A stretch of 64,000 nucleotides of DNA, from NCBI GenBank assembly GCA_916610825.1, contig OU744448.1:2157501-2221500 (forward strand), written 5' to 3'. The notes beneath the pieces were generated by a model, which was not told the DNA's origin, did not search any database, and worked only from the letters and a program-made list of their open reading frames with translations. The position numbers and the translations under genes were made by a program. This document shows positions 1 through 12,800 of this stretch, piece after piece (positions within the stretch are counted from its first letter, which is position 1; each line of letters starts with the position of its first letter). Origin of the DNA: Haliclystus octoradiatus (Eukaryota; Cnidaria; Staurozoa; Stauromedusae; Haliclystidae).

Positions 1-701
1 CAATATTTATCTAATTTTAGGGTCATAGAGACGAGTGTGTCTCCCCATGCAACATTTGATAAATCATTTGCTTGTTTTTGTTCTTTATGTTTTGGTTCAT
101 AAATCCAATCGTCGAAAGGCCTTTCTGGCAAATCTGGTATTGTTTGTTTGACTTTATTTTCAGTAACCCTTTGATGTAAATTTTCATCGCTTTGCGGCAA
201 TTCAATATCTTCGGGAAATATTATCTGATTTTGTATTCGAGTTTGAAATTGTGGACTAGCAGCGTTTTCTTCTTCAATAAAATCATCTAAGCGTACATTC
301 AATTGATTTTGCAATGCAGATAAATATGAGCTTGCCGTTGACGCAGGCTCATCTGCACGCGCATTTAGATGTTCATCTACTTCATCGTTAAATGAAATCA
401 CGTTTGCTTCTAAGTCAACAATCCATTCACACGCGGTATTGTATGATTCAGTATTATCAATAGCTTCTAAGTATTTATCATTGAGGATAATTGTATCATC
501 AAGGAGGGTTTGTACTTTATTTCTTAGTTTTCTTATCGTTGTTTTTCTTCCGTTATTCGCTATTTCGTTCTTAGTAATTGTTATTGTCTTACTAATAGCG
601 GCTGACTTTCCAAAACAGGAACGTCTTATTCTCTGTGGGTTTCCTTGATTTGAAAGTTGAGTATTATTGCTAGGGGCATTTGTATTTTCTGTATCAGCCA
701 T
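1..701 (-). CDS. Gag-like N-terminal ORF of LTR element (partial at edge)
   Basis: An open frame begins with ATG at 701 (minus strand) and stays open to base 1, about 233 codons. The protein is rich in Asn, Asp, Glu and Thr, with a helical stretch around residues 55-140 (KLRNKVQTLLDD, then DNTESYNTACEWIVDLEANV). This resembles the N-terminal helical region of Bel/Pao polyproteins. No zinc knuckle, protease or reverse transcriptase is reached before the edge. The start is the first ATG after the primer site. It belongs to the mobile element, not to the host. Confidence 0.55.
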   Translation of the reverse strand, partial: MADTENTNAPSNNTQLSNQGNPQRIRRSCFGKSAAISKTITITKNEIANNGRKTTIRKLRNKVQTLLDDTIILNDKYLEAIDNTESYNTACEWIVDLEANVISFNDEVDEHLNARADEPASTASSYLSALQNQLNVRLDDFIEEENAASPQFQTRIQNQIIFPEDIELPQSDENLHQRVTENKVKQTIPDLPERPFDDWIYEPKHKEQKQANDLSNVAWGDTLVSMTLKLDKY

Positions 702-745
702 AATTCAAAGAATTAGGTTGCTACTCTCCGGTTCGACGGACCAAA

Positions 746-1545
746 TGTTAACTGCTCTATCTTGAGTTATTTTGTTTAGAGAGGACTGTATCTTGTTCTT
801 AGAAACTAGAGCCGTTAACAGGGAGGTGTATGTAATTGGATACCTTCTTAGGTAGGGTCCTTGACTAGGCACAATTACTTCTGTGTAAATGAGACTCACC
901 GATTGATTTGACGAGGATGTTGGCTGTTCGTTACAGGCCCAACTCTTAACACTTTAGACAAATAGTGTTAGACGAAAGGTTCGATCCAAGAAATCCAATA
1001 AACATATATCTTCAGTTAATATCTCCAATGCATATATTTCTCATTTAAACTTCTTTACATGAACTTGATAATTTTACTTCACAACAACATTACTCTCTGA
1101 TCATCTTCTTATATCTCCTTATCTCTACAAATTTCATACCTTTATACTAAATCTATTTCTAAAAATAAGTATTAATCATTAACAAACTATGTTAAACAAT
1201 GCCTTGATTTACGCAAGACCGAATGTTCTAGATTAGCCGATCTTTCTAGATTGCGGCTTTACAAAGACTCAATAAAACAATAGATAATTTAAAAACAATG
1301 AAAATGACGTCAATAAAATTGCGTGCGTTAGATTCCGCACGTTTTATATTACATTGCGAATTCTTGAATGTTCGTCGTGACGTGTTGTCATGGCGATAGT
1401 CCAAACAGCGCCAACACCATTCAATGAATGATGAATGTAGGCTAATATCTTGAAATAGTCATTTTGGTAGGTTCTTTCGATTAACCAATCCCAGTAAACA
1501 ACATTGACTTCCAGGGAGCGTTTCAAACATGTTCTATGTCTCACA
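746..1545 (-). repeat. 5' LTR of the Bel/Pao-like element
   Basis: About 800 bp, bounded by TGTGAGACATAG at 1545 (minus strand) and CAGTTAACA ending at 746, immediately followed by the primer-site-like sequence. A TATA-like stretch (TATAAAACG on the minus strand, near 1345) could mark the LTR promoter. Boundaries come from the TG...CA rule and the primer site; there is no second LTR in the window to compare with. Confidence 0.6.
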
Positions 1546-3254
1546 CCTACCTCCAGTGAATATTTCGTAAAACTTCAATGAAATTTCCATGTAACTTAAC
1601 AGAATTTTCAGTAATTTAGTAGGCCTACTTGTGCCTTCATATTGTTACATAAATAATGAATTTTAGCTCAACAAATTTGACATTTTTTCAGACGATGTTT
1701 CGGCGTTTACTTTCAAGATTATGAAGCTAATAGAATCAAACTTATATTTCAATAACATCTACAACTTTAATATATCCAGTGAATTTTCCTTAGATGCCGT
1801 TTCTTACTAGGGTGTCCCTGCACTAACTTTTGTAGTCTACTTTACCGTCAATGACCTTGCATTTGTCTGCCTCGATGGAAAATGTCATGAATTCATCATG
1901 AGTTACATGAAATTGCTAAAGTTTCAACAAACACTTCATGGCCATTCCATAAACAGTTCATGAACATTTCCTTGTGAGTTTATGAATCGGTTCATGAACG
2001 TGAAATTGCCTAAGTTTAAGCAAACACTTCAATGGCCTCCATACCATGAACAGTTCATGAACAATTGGGCGATTTCACATTCGTGAACTCATGAACATTT
2101 TCAACAGGAGCCGAGCCGTAAAGGGGTTGGTGGTCAAATTTATAATGGGGGCTGGGGCATATTCAGCGGAAGTATATATCACATACCTTTAAAATTCTAA
2201 AATCTTTAATATTTTCTCCATATTAGGCTCAAGCTGGTCTGATGCACCAACTTCCAAAAGTTTATGTTAGGGTCTAGGTCGCTCCCATTCTTGGGTCAAC
2301 GGGGCACATCAATTTTAGAACATATAATCATAAAAGGGTTGCGTTTTTCTGGCACCACAACTGCAAGGGTGGTGGACTAAGATTGATATTGAGAACTATG
2401 AGGTTGGCTTGACATTTATTTCTCTATTCCCCAAATATGCCTTTGTTTTCGAGGCTTTGACACTTGGTGCGCATGACCGATTATCGTGAAAAAATAGCTT
2501 TCTGGGGCAGAAAACAGTTTGCCCAATTCACTGAATTGAGAAGCGTCATTCACAAATATCAATGATAACGTCATACTGGCATCAGATCAATTGTATGCGA
2601 CAGGGAAATACATGGCATTACCAATACAGTAATTCCACTTACATAGGCCTACAGCCATTTACAAAATTGATTACAAAATTATTATAAGCTAAATTAAATA
2701 CAATATGGATAGTACTATAGTAGCATTTAAGTAAACAGTTTAGGAGTTCTTTTTCAAATCTGAATTTTTGCAGAGCATCATACAGTTTATAGATAGGCCC
2801 TTATGTGTGATTCAAGCTCAAATTATAGGCTACACCTTTTGCGAACATTTCAAGCTTAAATCACGCCAGCACAGATAGGGTTATATTATGACACCTCCAT
2901 TTTGCAAAAAAAAAATCCGGGGGAACATGCCCCCATACCCCCTAGAAAAGTATGCGAGCCTTCCGCACCCTAAACCAACTATTTATACCACGACCGCCAC
3001 TGAGATTTAATTGAATTTAGTTCAATTCCTACGTATGCCTAGCTGCGTGCCTGAGATATCAGGTGCGCACAACAAACTTTTCAGTCTGGGGGTGACAAAT
3101 TTGAATATATTGCTGGGTTTTGGCTGCCGCTGGAATCAGATCAGATCGGACTTACTTGACATTCTGTTCTAGAGAAGGTAAGAAATTGAAGACAAATGGA
3201 AAACTATGGATATATATACATAGGAGATTGAATATTTGAAGATATGTTTATTAC
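1546..3254. other. Gene-free stretch with foldback repeats
   Basis: No supported exon. From 1885 to 2105 there are many copies of the TTCATGAAC word in both orientations, a family seen throughout the window. Around 2910-2950 there is a C- and G-rich run (GGGGGAACATGCCCCCATAC) that looks like decayed repeat. The rest is AT-rich with no clear structure. Confidence 0.5.
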
Positions 3255-3446
3255 CTGCATATTGTGTGAAGTTGAGGCGAGGAAAGACTCAGAGACACTA
3301 TTTAATTGTTTCTCTACCAGAAAATTGCTGGAAGAATTGCAAATAGACAATTTTGAATTTTTCTGATCTTTGGTGTGATTTGTGGATTCGCCCTCGTTTT
3401 CAACATATTCCTTCGAAAGAGGCTGATTAATGGCCATATCGGTCAT
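3255..3446 (-). CDS. Candidate first coding exon of a divergent gene
   Basis: On the minus strand an ATG at 3446 opens 64 codons (MTDMAINQPLSKEY... to ...TSHNMQ) ending at a good 5' splice site, CAG|GTAATA, in phase 0. The peptide is Ser/Asn-rich and low in hydrophobics, with a short motif NFLVEKQLNS. That is the style of a disordered N-terminus of a regulatory protein, but I do not recognise the family. The next exon would lie to the left of this one and was not found before the LTR element. The frame stays open upstream of this ATG into AT-rich sequence, so the start is not certain. It could be a chance ORF. Confidence 0.3.
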
Positions 3447-3681
3447 CGAGAATTGAGTTGCAATTTTACATATAAAATGATACATTCTGATCACATTATT
3501 ATACAATAAGAAGATATTCAAGGACTTTAATATGTAATCGTATGGATATGGACGTTTAAAATGGAGTCTAGAAATTATCAAGATATTAGTATCTATTTAC
3601 CTGATGATCTGATCATAAATTTATAATCGATTGGACGATTGATGGAACGATCCAATCGCGGGTTGTAATATAAACTTAGCG
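3447..3681. promoter_or_regulatory. Possible bidirectional promoter with paired CCAAT boxes
   Basis: This 235-bp gap separates the PDZD8 start codon (plus strand, 3682) from the candidate minus-strand exon start (3446). It holds a perfect 8-bp inverted repeat, CGATTGGA (3628-3635) and TCCAATCG (3651-3658), giving a CCAAT box on each strand 24-54 bp before the PDZD8 ATG. Opposed CCAAT boxes are typical NF-Y sites and common in divergent promoters. A TATA-like word (TTTTATATGTAAAA on the minus strand, near 3470) lies close to the minus-strand ATG. No transcription start can be shown from sequence alone. Confidence 0.35.
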
Positions 3682-3828
3682 ATGTATCTATATCTTGCTG
3701 CTAGTTTCATCGCTGGTGTTTTTGTTGTGGTTATTATAGAATTCTTAGCAATATGGCGTTGGTTATTATCAAAACCTATAGAAAATCCAACACTATTCCC
3801 AGACCGATCAAAACCATGCAATCCAAAG
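3682..3828 (+). CDS. PDZD8: PDZD8 exon 1: ER membrane anchor
   Basis: Forty-nine codons from ATG to AAG|GTAGAC, phase 0. Residues 3-25 form one hydrophobic segment (LYLAASFIAGVFVVVIIEFL) followed by Trp/Arg and Pro-rich linker. This corresponds to the N-terminal transmembrane helix of human PDZD8, which holds the protein in the ER with the SMP domain in the cytosol. It joins in frame to 4893 (LLAEFCAMEG). An unrelated chance ORF is improbable because membrane helix, phase and position all fit. Confidence 0.8.
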
Positions 3829-6800
3829 GTAGACCATACCAGGCCTTACCAGGCCCGCCCTTGCCGCGTTGTAATTTATGTGTAAAAATGTGTAGTATAG
3901 TATCCCTGTCTATTAGTATATCAATATTTTGAAATTAATCACAGCTTAATTAGATGTAGGCCTATAGGTGTGCTTGTTTGCAGGGAAGAATGTCAATCTC
4001 TTCTAGATTTTGGGAGGGGCAGCACCGAAGAAAGTTGGAGTCAGCAATTTAATTACAATATTTGATTGTGTGACTTCAGGGGCGCTAGAAGTCAATAATT
4101 TCATAAGAAAATACATTGAAACAACTGATTTTCGATGAACATTTTAGCTTCAGGGGCATCAATCAAAAATGCTCATCACGGGGGGCACAGCTGCCATGCT
4201 TAGCAGACTGATCTTTGAGACAAATAATTGGGGATTGCTGGCTGCCCATGATGTTTCATTTCCTTCGTTGAAAATCATCTGTTGAAAATAAATTTTACCT
4301 CATTATCGTGTATATGCCTAAATTTTATATACCGAAATTATAAATACTTGGTGCTAATGCTACTGAAATCAAAATATCTTAATTTGAAATCCGCATTCCC
4401 GGGCGTCACTGCCCCCTCCAAAATCCCAGTGAAAAGTCCCATACTTGCAAACTGTCTTGTGACCTCAACACTGTAGCTGATTGGGCATTTCTGATCTAAG
4501 AAATGCAGAACACCTTTCATGAAGAAGTATCTCTGATGAGTATTAATTCATAGTCAACCTCAATCCTTCCCGACGCCACATACTAAACTGTTGATACTGC
4601 AATTCGACCACATGTTTAATTGTTTTTTTTCTGCAAGATTGACAAATACTCACCCGTCAGAAGCATGTTGTTACTGCCGTGTATGAACTAATGCGGACCA
4701 GCTCATGTTGCTCTTGCCTGTGTAATGTGACTCTCAGCTTAATGGAGCAGACCATAAGGAGAGGTTCTTTTAACTAAAAAACGTTCATGAGTTAACATGT
4801 TTATAAGTTAAATTATTGATTTTTTAAATGCATTTAGATGTCAATTTGCATTCTCGTCCTCAATTTTTTATTTGCATATCTCTTTCTTTCAGCTATTAGC
4901 AGAGTTTTGTGCAATGGAAGGAGCAACCGATAGTGAAACGTGTATGTTTCTGAATTTGGTTATAGCATTTATGTGGAGAGAATGGCGCGATACACCTCAA
5001 GTTAGAAACTACTTTGTTAAAAAAATGAATGTTGAGTTTGAAGAAATGTTGTTACATAAAGCATCTGGCAAACTTATGCATCAAATTGGAATTATTGATT
5101 TTTGTCTTGGTGATAATCTCCCTGTTATTCAAAGTAAGTAGCTAGAGGTAGCCTATATTTATAAACAATTCATGGAAGTTGAATACCCAGTTTTTATGAA
5201 ATGTTCAAATTCTCATTGACTTCGGGTCGGACACAAGTAGACATCCTCGAATTTAGTTTATTAAAGTACAGTCAAACCTGTTATAACGGTCACCTCTATA
5301 CGGCGACCACCTGTCTATAGTGGCCACTGATCCAATGTCTAAAATAGTATTTTCTATTGAATCAAACCTGTATATAAGGCCACCTGTCTATAATGGTCAA
5401 TTTATCTTCCTCTCATAGGTGGCTGTTATATACAGGGTTTCAATTTAGTTGGATTATTAAACAATGTGTTATAATGTATTTGTTTTCACATCCCCAACAG
5501 ATGCCACAGTAATGAAAATTGAATCACAAAACCCTACTGAAGTTGCGGATGAGCTTGATATTGCGGTGGATATTGATTATAGTGGCGGATTTTCATTATC
5601 ATTAAATATCGATTTATTATTTGGCAAAACAGCTACGTTATGCATTAAATTAAAATCATTAAAAGGTCGTTTGAGAATACAATATACAAGACATCCATGT
5701 TTGCATTGGTCGTTTGCATTTTACGAAGTAAGTCGTGATACAATATTCTAGCATTTGTTATGGTTATTAAGTAAATAAATTACTTGATACAAATTATTCA
5801 TGCTGCCTATCACTAGGCCTAATAACACCAAAACCGTGAAAATGCCATGAAAGTGACTGTGGAACAAAGAAACTTCCAAGCCAAGCATTTTGATCATTGT
5901 TGTCAGTAGTATAGACCTACATCATTGTAAATCATGTTTTAAGTCTTCATCCACAATGTTTTTACGTTGTTATGCAGTCTTAATTGTTTTTAAACAACTT
6001 TAATATATTTAATCAAACAATATCATTGCCATTGTGATGTTACGAAACTGCAGTGGCAATATTTAACTAAGTAACATGATATTTTGTCACTTTTGATATC
6101 AGTCAAATTGCAACATCAAATTTCTTTTTTAAAAGGCTATTTGAAACTTTCACATTTTTTGGATTTAGAATAAATAGCTTTTGATCGGATCGGATCAAAT
6201 TTTATTCTTGAAATTTGGATCAGATTCAGATTTGAGATAGTTCTTACCTGTGGTCAAGTTTTCGGAAAATACAATCCGACGTTTGCCTCTAGTTCACATA
6301 GGAGAGTGTCTAGTTAAGAGGCTATAATTAATTCATTATGTTTTCCAGGAACCTCAAATGGAACTCGAAGTTGAATCGCATTTTGAAGGTCGTAACTTAC
6401 CTCAATTAACATCATTTATTTACAATCAAATCAAGAAATCTGTCAAAACAAAACATACCCTACCAAGATATAAAGTACGTTACAAACCGTTTTTCAAGGA
6501 AGGCAAACCACAAGATGGACGTCATGAAGTATTTATACATAATTCTCTTGTAACTGTTGGGAAGTTAGGAGTAGAAGTTATTGATTGTTATGGATTACCA
6601 AAACTACCTAAGGGTTCACACGTTTACTGTACAATCTCAATTGATTCATTACCATGGAAAGAAGATATGCCTTTACGAAGATCATTATGGCCTGTTCATG
6701 AGGTAATTAACTTGGTTTTAATTAATATTGATGGACAATTCATTGAAAACTAGTTGTTCTTTAAAATTATATATTTTAAAGGCAATCATAATGCCAGTCC

Positions 6801-9800
6801 AAGCTTAAACAAGATTGTGACATTATTATTTTCATACACGGTATACTGTAGAGATTTGTTACACTATGATCAAAAAAGTTGTGAAAAAGTTATGAAATTT
6901 GACAACTTCATTCAATACTTTTTAACAAGTTAAAGAACATTTGAACCATGCCAAATTCACAAGATATTTTAAGCTATGAAAAAGCAAGGAAAAGTTGAAA
7001 AAAGTTATGAAAAAAGGAATTTTGCCTAGGCGTATTTTTTCGTCTCACCCTGTATACTGATCTCCCCTAAATATGTAATTACCGATATTTTATATAATCA
7101 TTATCAATTTATTGTGGTGGTTAGGGTTTTTAGGGTTAGGGTCTTGAGTTCAATCCTTAGCAGGAGCACTATCAGTTGGCGTCAGGAAGGGCATCTAGTC
7201 ATAAAATATGCACAAACGCTTCAATTTACCCCCACCCCTGTAAAAAGCTACTAGCCTATCCGATTGATGGATAACTGGGAAATTTGAAGAAAAAACTATC
7301 TTCATTTTTTAAGAAACCAAATGTTTACATTTTCAACAGTAGACTTGTTTCGAAAGGACTGGTGGTTTGGATGGCTCGAGTCCAGTGCTTATAGCAAGTT
7401 AAAATATTCAAATTAAAATATGTACATATTCAATAAGTTTAGCAATGTTTTTATTCGGGCGCGATGCCTGACGAACTATGACATCAGAAAGGTCTCTGAT
7501 GAGTTCCTTGGCAGGAATGAAACACGTGTCAGACCAGCTGATTTATCAAATAAAACTGTTTTTATTGTTGCAGTTTAAGCCGCTTGAATGGAAATCAAAG
7601 TGTGTAACATTTCCCCTGAATTTATCCAAAGGATTTGACCACAACATGGTTTTAGGATTTCAAAGCCACGTTGCGAATAAGTTGATATTTCACGCATCCA
7701 AATTGCCCTAAGCGGTTTACACTGTTAGGCTTGTATGATTTCTCACTATAAAGCTGTTATGTTTATATGTGTCTGTTTAATAATTATTATTAGGTCATGA
7801 TTACAAGAACTCTTTCTGGATCTATTGGTGTTAGCTTTAAACAATCTTATGAGAATGCAAATGATGAAGATAGTCGCGAAATGGTCATTTGTGAAACTGT
7901 TAGTCCGCATTCTCCTGCAAGTCAAGTTAATCTGAAACGTGGTGATATATTATTAGCAGTTAATGATGTCGATGTTGATTCTATCAAACAAGCTGTTCGA
8001 TTGATTACTAATGCAGGGAACAAGTATGTTTTTTATTGATCGATCGATTAAAGGCATAGATCCCTTTCAAACACTTTAATGCCAATGCATTTGGAATCTT
8101 ATTTTCTCAACGGATGACATGTTCATGATAGACCTGGTTGCATATAGGGTACAACATTTAGCGAATAAAGAGACACACTCATTAGAAAAACTCAGAATGA
8201 ACAATCACAGCCCTCTTTTAGCACTTACATTAGTACAACCTCAGTTAATGATTCGTCTATGTGTTAATTTATAATGCTATTTCGATTACACTGTGCATTA
8301 AGGTGTGCGAATCCGATACGACCGTATTCAAAATGACTTTCGGATTGGGTCAGATTGACATTTTCTGCCGGATTATTTTGGATTGTATGTTTTAATATTC
8401 TTACATATGTAAAGTAGCGGAATAGTTGACCTTGTGGAACTAGACCAGGTTCATAAACAATTCATACCCTCTGTGAAAACAGTTCAGGAATTGATGAACA
8501 GTTCATGAACTGTTAATGAACTCCTGAACTGTTTTTTGCAGGGGAAATTGCATTCTTCCCTAACATTTTTCATAAATATTTCATGATGATTTACGTGGTA
8601 CGGCTGCTGCTCAGCCCAAGAGCCACTTCAATAAACTTGAGGATTAGGAAATATTGCATAAGTTATTTCCTCAAATGTTCAGAAATGCTAGACAGGAAAT
8701 CATTTGTTCATATTTCACAGACGCGATGGTTTCCTGAAAAACTATCGTAGTACATAGGCTAACAATTATGTCTGTAAAAAAAAATTTTGTCTTTAGGCTT
8801 GTGTTCAAGCTACAGCGTCCTCCACCAGTTCATAAACAAATCTCAACAGAACAAGACGAAGAAGCAATAAATAGTTTCACAAAGAAGGATAAAACTGAAA
8901 CAGAAGCAACTGATTTAGATAAATTTACATTTGCTGACGATGAAAGTGATTCTGAGGAATTTGTTAACATTGTCGTCCAAGAAATGCAAAGAGAAATAGC
9001 CAAAGCTGATGGTGACGTCAGAGAAATTCTTAGAAAAGCAAGCAATACAATTGATAATACAGGTTAGTACGGTCAATACCGCATAATACGTTATCGTTGG
9101 GACCCCGAAGAAAATAACGCATTACGCAATGAACGTAATACGCGATTTTGAAAGAGCAATATAAATAAAAACAACAGAGAGTAAACAAAAGAAAAGGTTG
9201 CGAAAATTTCACGATTGGGCGGTAGACTTTTCATTAGCGCATGTTTTCATAAAGAAATATAAATTAAACATTGCTGTTTATATAACTTTATTTCTGAAAA
9301 ACTAGCTCAAATTAAATGACAATAGCATCTTTCTGTTTCAATTGCGATATAAATGAATAAATGATAAACACCCTCTTTATTCATGTCTCAAGCTTATCTT
9401 TCGAAGTTAAAATCCCTCGCTGATCACCGCTAAATTCTTGATTAATAAATTGTAATTCAAAATCAGACATCACGCGTACAAATTGCGATTCTTTCGATGT
9501 AAACATTTGAATATTTTATGAATAATTCTAGCCAAACGACATTACAACAATCACTCAGACTATCCGTAAAATTTGATAGTCTAGTGTCTGCATAAAGAGA
9601 TGTAAACAAAGTCGTGTTCATTTCCGAAAGCAAAACGATTTCCGTAGATTCTAACGCTTTCGCAGATTTAATTGTCGACACCTCAGCAAAACAAAGAATC
9701 AGTTTACAATTATAGCGCACTAAATGATAAAAAATCTCTCTTGGGATCAACTGTCTTTAACATATTACGCGATAAAACGTATTTTACGATAACGTATTAT

Positions 9801-12800
9801 GCGATATTACTGTATGTCGGGGATTCAAAACAAACGGACCATTTGTATTGATGTTTATACATGAATCATGTGAATATTCAAGTACCGACTGTTAAGTGTC
9901 TAAGTATTATGTCATTTGCTTTTACAGTACTGACATCATACTTCAATGTATGCTACACATGAGAATAATTCAAAAATTCGATGCATTTGAAGATCACTTT
10001 TTGGAAGTATTCCATCCTTCAGCTTTATTCCCAAAAAGTTTAAACCTATGTGCATTGTGCAGACATAGGTTTTCAGTTTATAGAATCTGTTATAGCTATT
10101 TTCCATTGAAATTCATAAGCAATTGACAGTTATCTTTTCAATCAATCTATTTTCAACATTTCCCTTCAATTCTGAGTCTGTATATATATAGACATACCTG
10201 ACTAAAATTGTATGATTTGTGTGTCGTTTTTTATAGTTTTAGATCTTAATTCAATTCTGGAGAATAGCATAGTACCAGAAACACCGCCGAATTCAAAAAC
10301 ACCACAAGTCCCACAAAATACTCCAGCATCAGCAAACGAAAATACAACTCCGATTTTAAAAAGAAAAAGGAAAGGTTTCTCATTCAGACGAAGAAAACAT
10401 TTAGAATATGATGAACCAGATGCAGTTGAAAATCAACAATCAGAAGATCTAAAACAACAAACAACAAATAATATATCAAAAATAGATGATTCGATGGATA
10501 AAGTTACATCTCCTGAAGCCCTGTCTGAAGCTAAACCTGATGAGATTTCTAAATTACTTGAAAGTCAGATCGATTCACTTGATCTTGATGATAGTTTTTC
10601 CGCGTCGGAATGTAGCGGAATTTCAAGTGGCAACACGGATGGCGACGGTTGGGATAATATATCACATCAAAATGTTTCTTGTCATACACCTGATGACGAG
10701 AAAGAACCAACTGGCCAACGAACAAGCATTGTTGGTGGAAATGAGGTACTGTGAACCTATATGTAACAGCCAGCAATGAGTGGTAGATTATATACATATG
10801 GCCTTTATATACAGGGTGGATTCAATAGAAAATATTGTTGTAGACATTGTAAGAGTGACCACTATAGACAGGTGACCTCTTTATAGAGGAGATCGTTATA
10901 ACAGGTCTGACTGTATCGTAATTTGAATTTTGAAAACAATTTTAGAAACAACAATTATGGGCTGAGAGTGATTGAATACAAAAGCAATCAATTCCTCATC
11001 AACGCTCACTTGTTTTGTCTATACCTGAAAGAAAAACTTTGGTTTGAAAAGCTGAGGATGTCCTCTAAGTAGGGATTGGGTAACAGATCATCTATAAAAA
11101 GAATCTGTGTGATTTTTGTTTGTGTGAAACGTGAATTTTGAAAAAAGATTTACCTTCATCCAAGAATAGCACCCTCTGGGAACCCACTAAGTACTCATTC
11201 TAATGAAGGATAAAATATTTCTTGAAACATAACGGTAATATTACTTGCAAAATACAGATTGTAAAAATATCTCATTCAAATTTCATGAACAGTTCATGAA
11301 CTCAGTTAATTATTTTTCAGGGGCGGACACGGATCTATTTGATATAAATCCTATCAGGGTGTGGTAGTCAATTAAGTTTCCTTCAAGCAGAATTTTAAAT
11401 CTAAGTTGAGTAGAGTCAGTGTAGCCTACTGTTGTCCTCTGATTATTTGATATCCAGATGACCCGATTGCCATGCTAAGCACAACTTCTACAAGAACCTA
11501 CGGTAGTAACCACTACATAATTAAACACCCTTTCGATTCAGAATTCAAAGAAATGCTGTAACCAAACTTAAACGAGAAGTTTAAAAGAATACTTAGAAAA
11601 AGCATCCAAATCAAAACCGTCAAGATTTCATCGCAGCCTCCAGAGAATTACTGGAATCAGAAAAACAAAAACAGTAAAAGTCCCAAACTTGATCGATAAT
11701 AATTGCCTTATAACATCTTCGAAAGCAAAAGCAGAAATAATTAGTAATCACTTTGCAACCTGCGTCCCACCTCCTCCGAATTGGACTGCAAACGAACTTA
11801 AAAACCACCCCAGTATTCCATCTATCCTCGACCTTGCATGCAAATCATTTACTTTTCACTACACCACAGATGACGAAATATACGCAATCATCAGCAGCAT
11901 ATCTGTACGTTTCATGAAACAAATTTTACCAAGTATTACATCTCCTCTCACAGATCTCTTCAATCATTTCATAACTATCAACGAAATACCAAAACAATGG
12001 AAACTTGGCATAATCACACCAATTCACAAGAAAAACGACCCAACAAGCAAAGAAAATTACAGACCAATAACTATCCTCACCCACATTTCCAAAGTATTTG
12101 AACGAATCTTAACAAACCAACTAAACTCACATTTCACTCAACTCTTTCCTTCCGATATGTTCGGATTTATTCAGGGCCATGGCACTGAAACAGCCCTACT
12201 AAAATTAACCCAAGACTGCAGAGCATCAATTGATGATAAGAAAAGTACTGTAATCGTATCACTTGACCTTTCAAAAGCCTTCGATATGGTAGACCATTCA
12301 TTGCTGATAGAAAAGCTGAAAGCATAGGGACTCGATTTGGCAAGCTGCAAACTATTAACAAGTTACTTGAATGGAAGGACTCAATCCGTTAAAATACAAA
12401 ATAAGCTATCGAGCCCCTCTCCTTGCCATCATGGAGTTCCTCAAGGTTCTATACTTTCTCCGTTACTATTCAACATCTACTTAGCTGATTTTTCTTTCGT
12501 TACAATAAACTCTTCTATAATTCGATACGCTGATGACACCACCCTCTACCTTTCAACCAAAAATAAACACACTGCTATTCATAAAATAAATCAAGACCTA
12601 GAGAAAGTACATCAGTGCTTCAAAGTAAACAGCCTACAGCTAAATCCATCAAAAACTCAATGTATTATTATCACCAACAAAACAGATCCAACTAACGACT
12701 ACATCACAATTGAAACAACTGAATTACCCTGGTTAGAAAATATCAAGATACTTGGAGCCCACATCCACAGTAAACTAACCATGAAAGAACATCTCAAAAA

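Larger units (their letters stand above)
1..1545 (-). mobile_element. LTR retrotransposon, 5' part, probably Bel/Pao
   Basis: Read on the minus strand this gives, in order, an LTR (1545 to 746), a primer-binding-site-like stretch directly after it (745 to 724, starting TTTGGTCCGTCGAACCGG) and an open reading frame starting at 701 that is still open at the window edge. The LTR has TGTG...AACA ends. The encoded protein is hydrophilic and helix-rich, like Bel/Pao Gag N-termini. The visible part looks whole. The other LTR, pol and the target duplication lie outside the window, so neither age nor completeness can be judged. Family assignment rests on Gag style and the primer-site style, not on reverse transcriptase. 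Confidence 0.65.
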
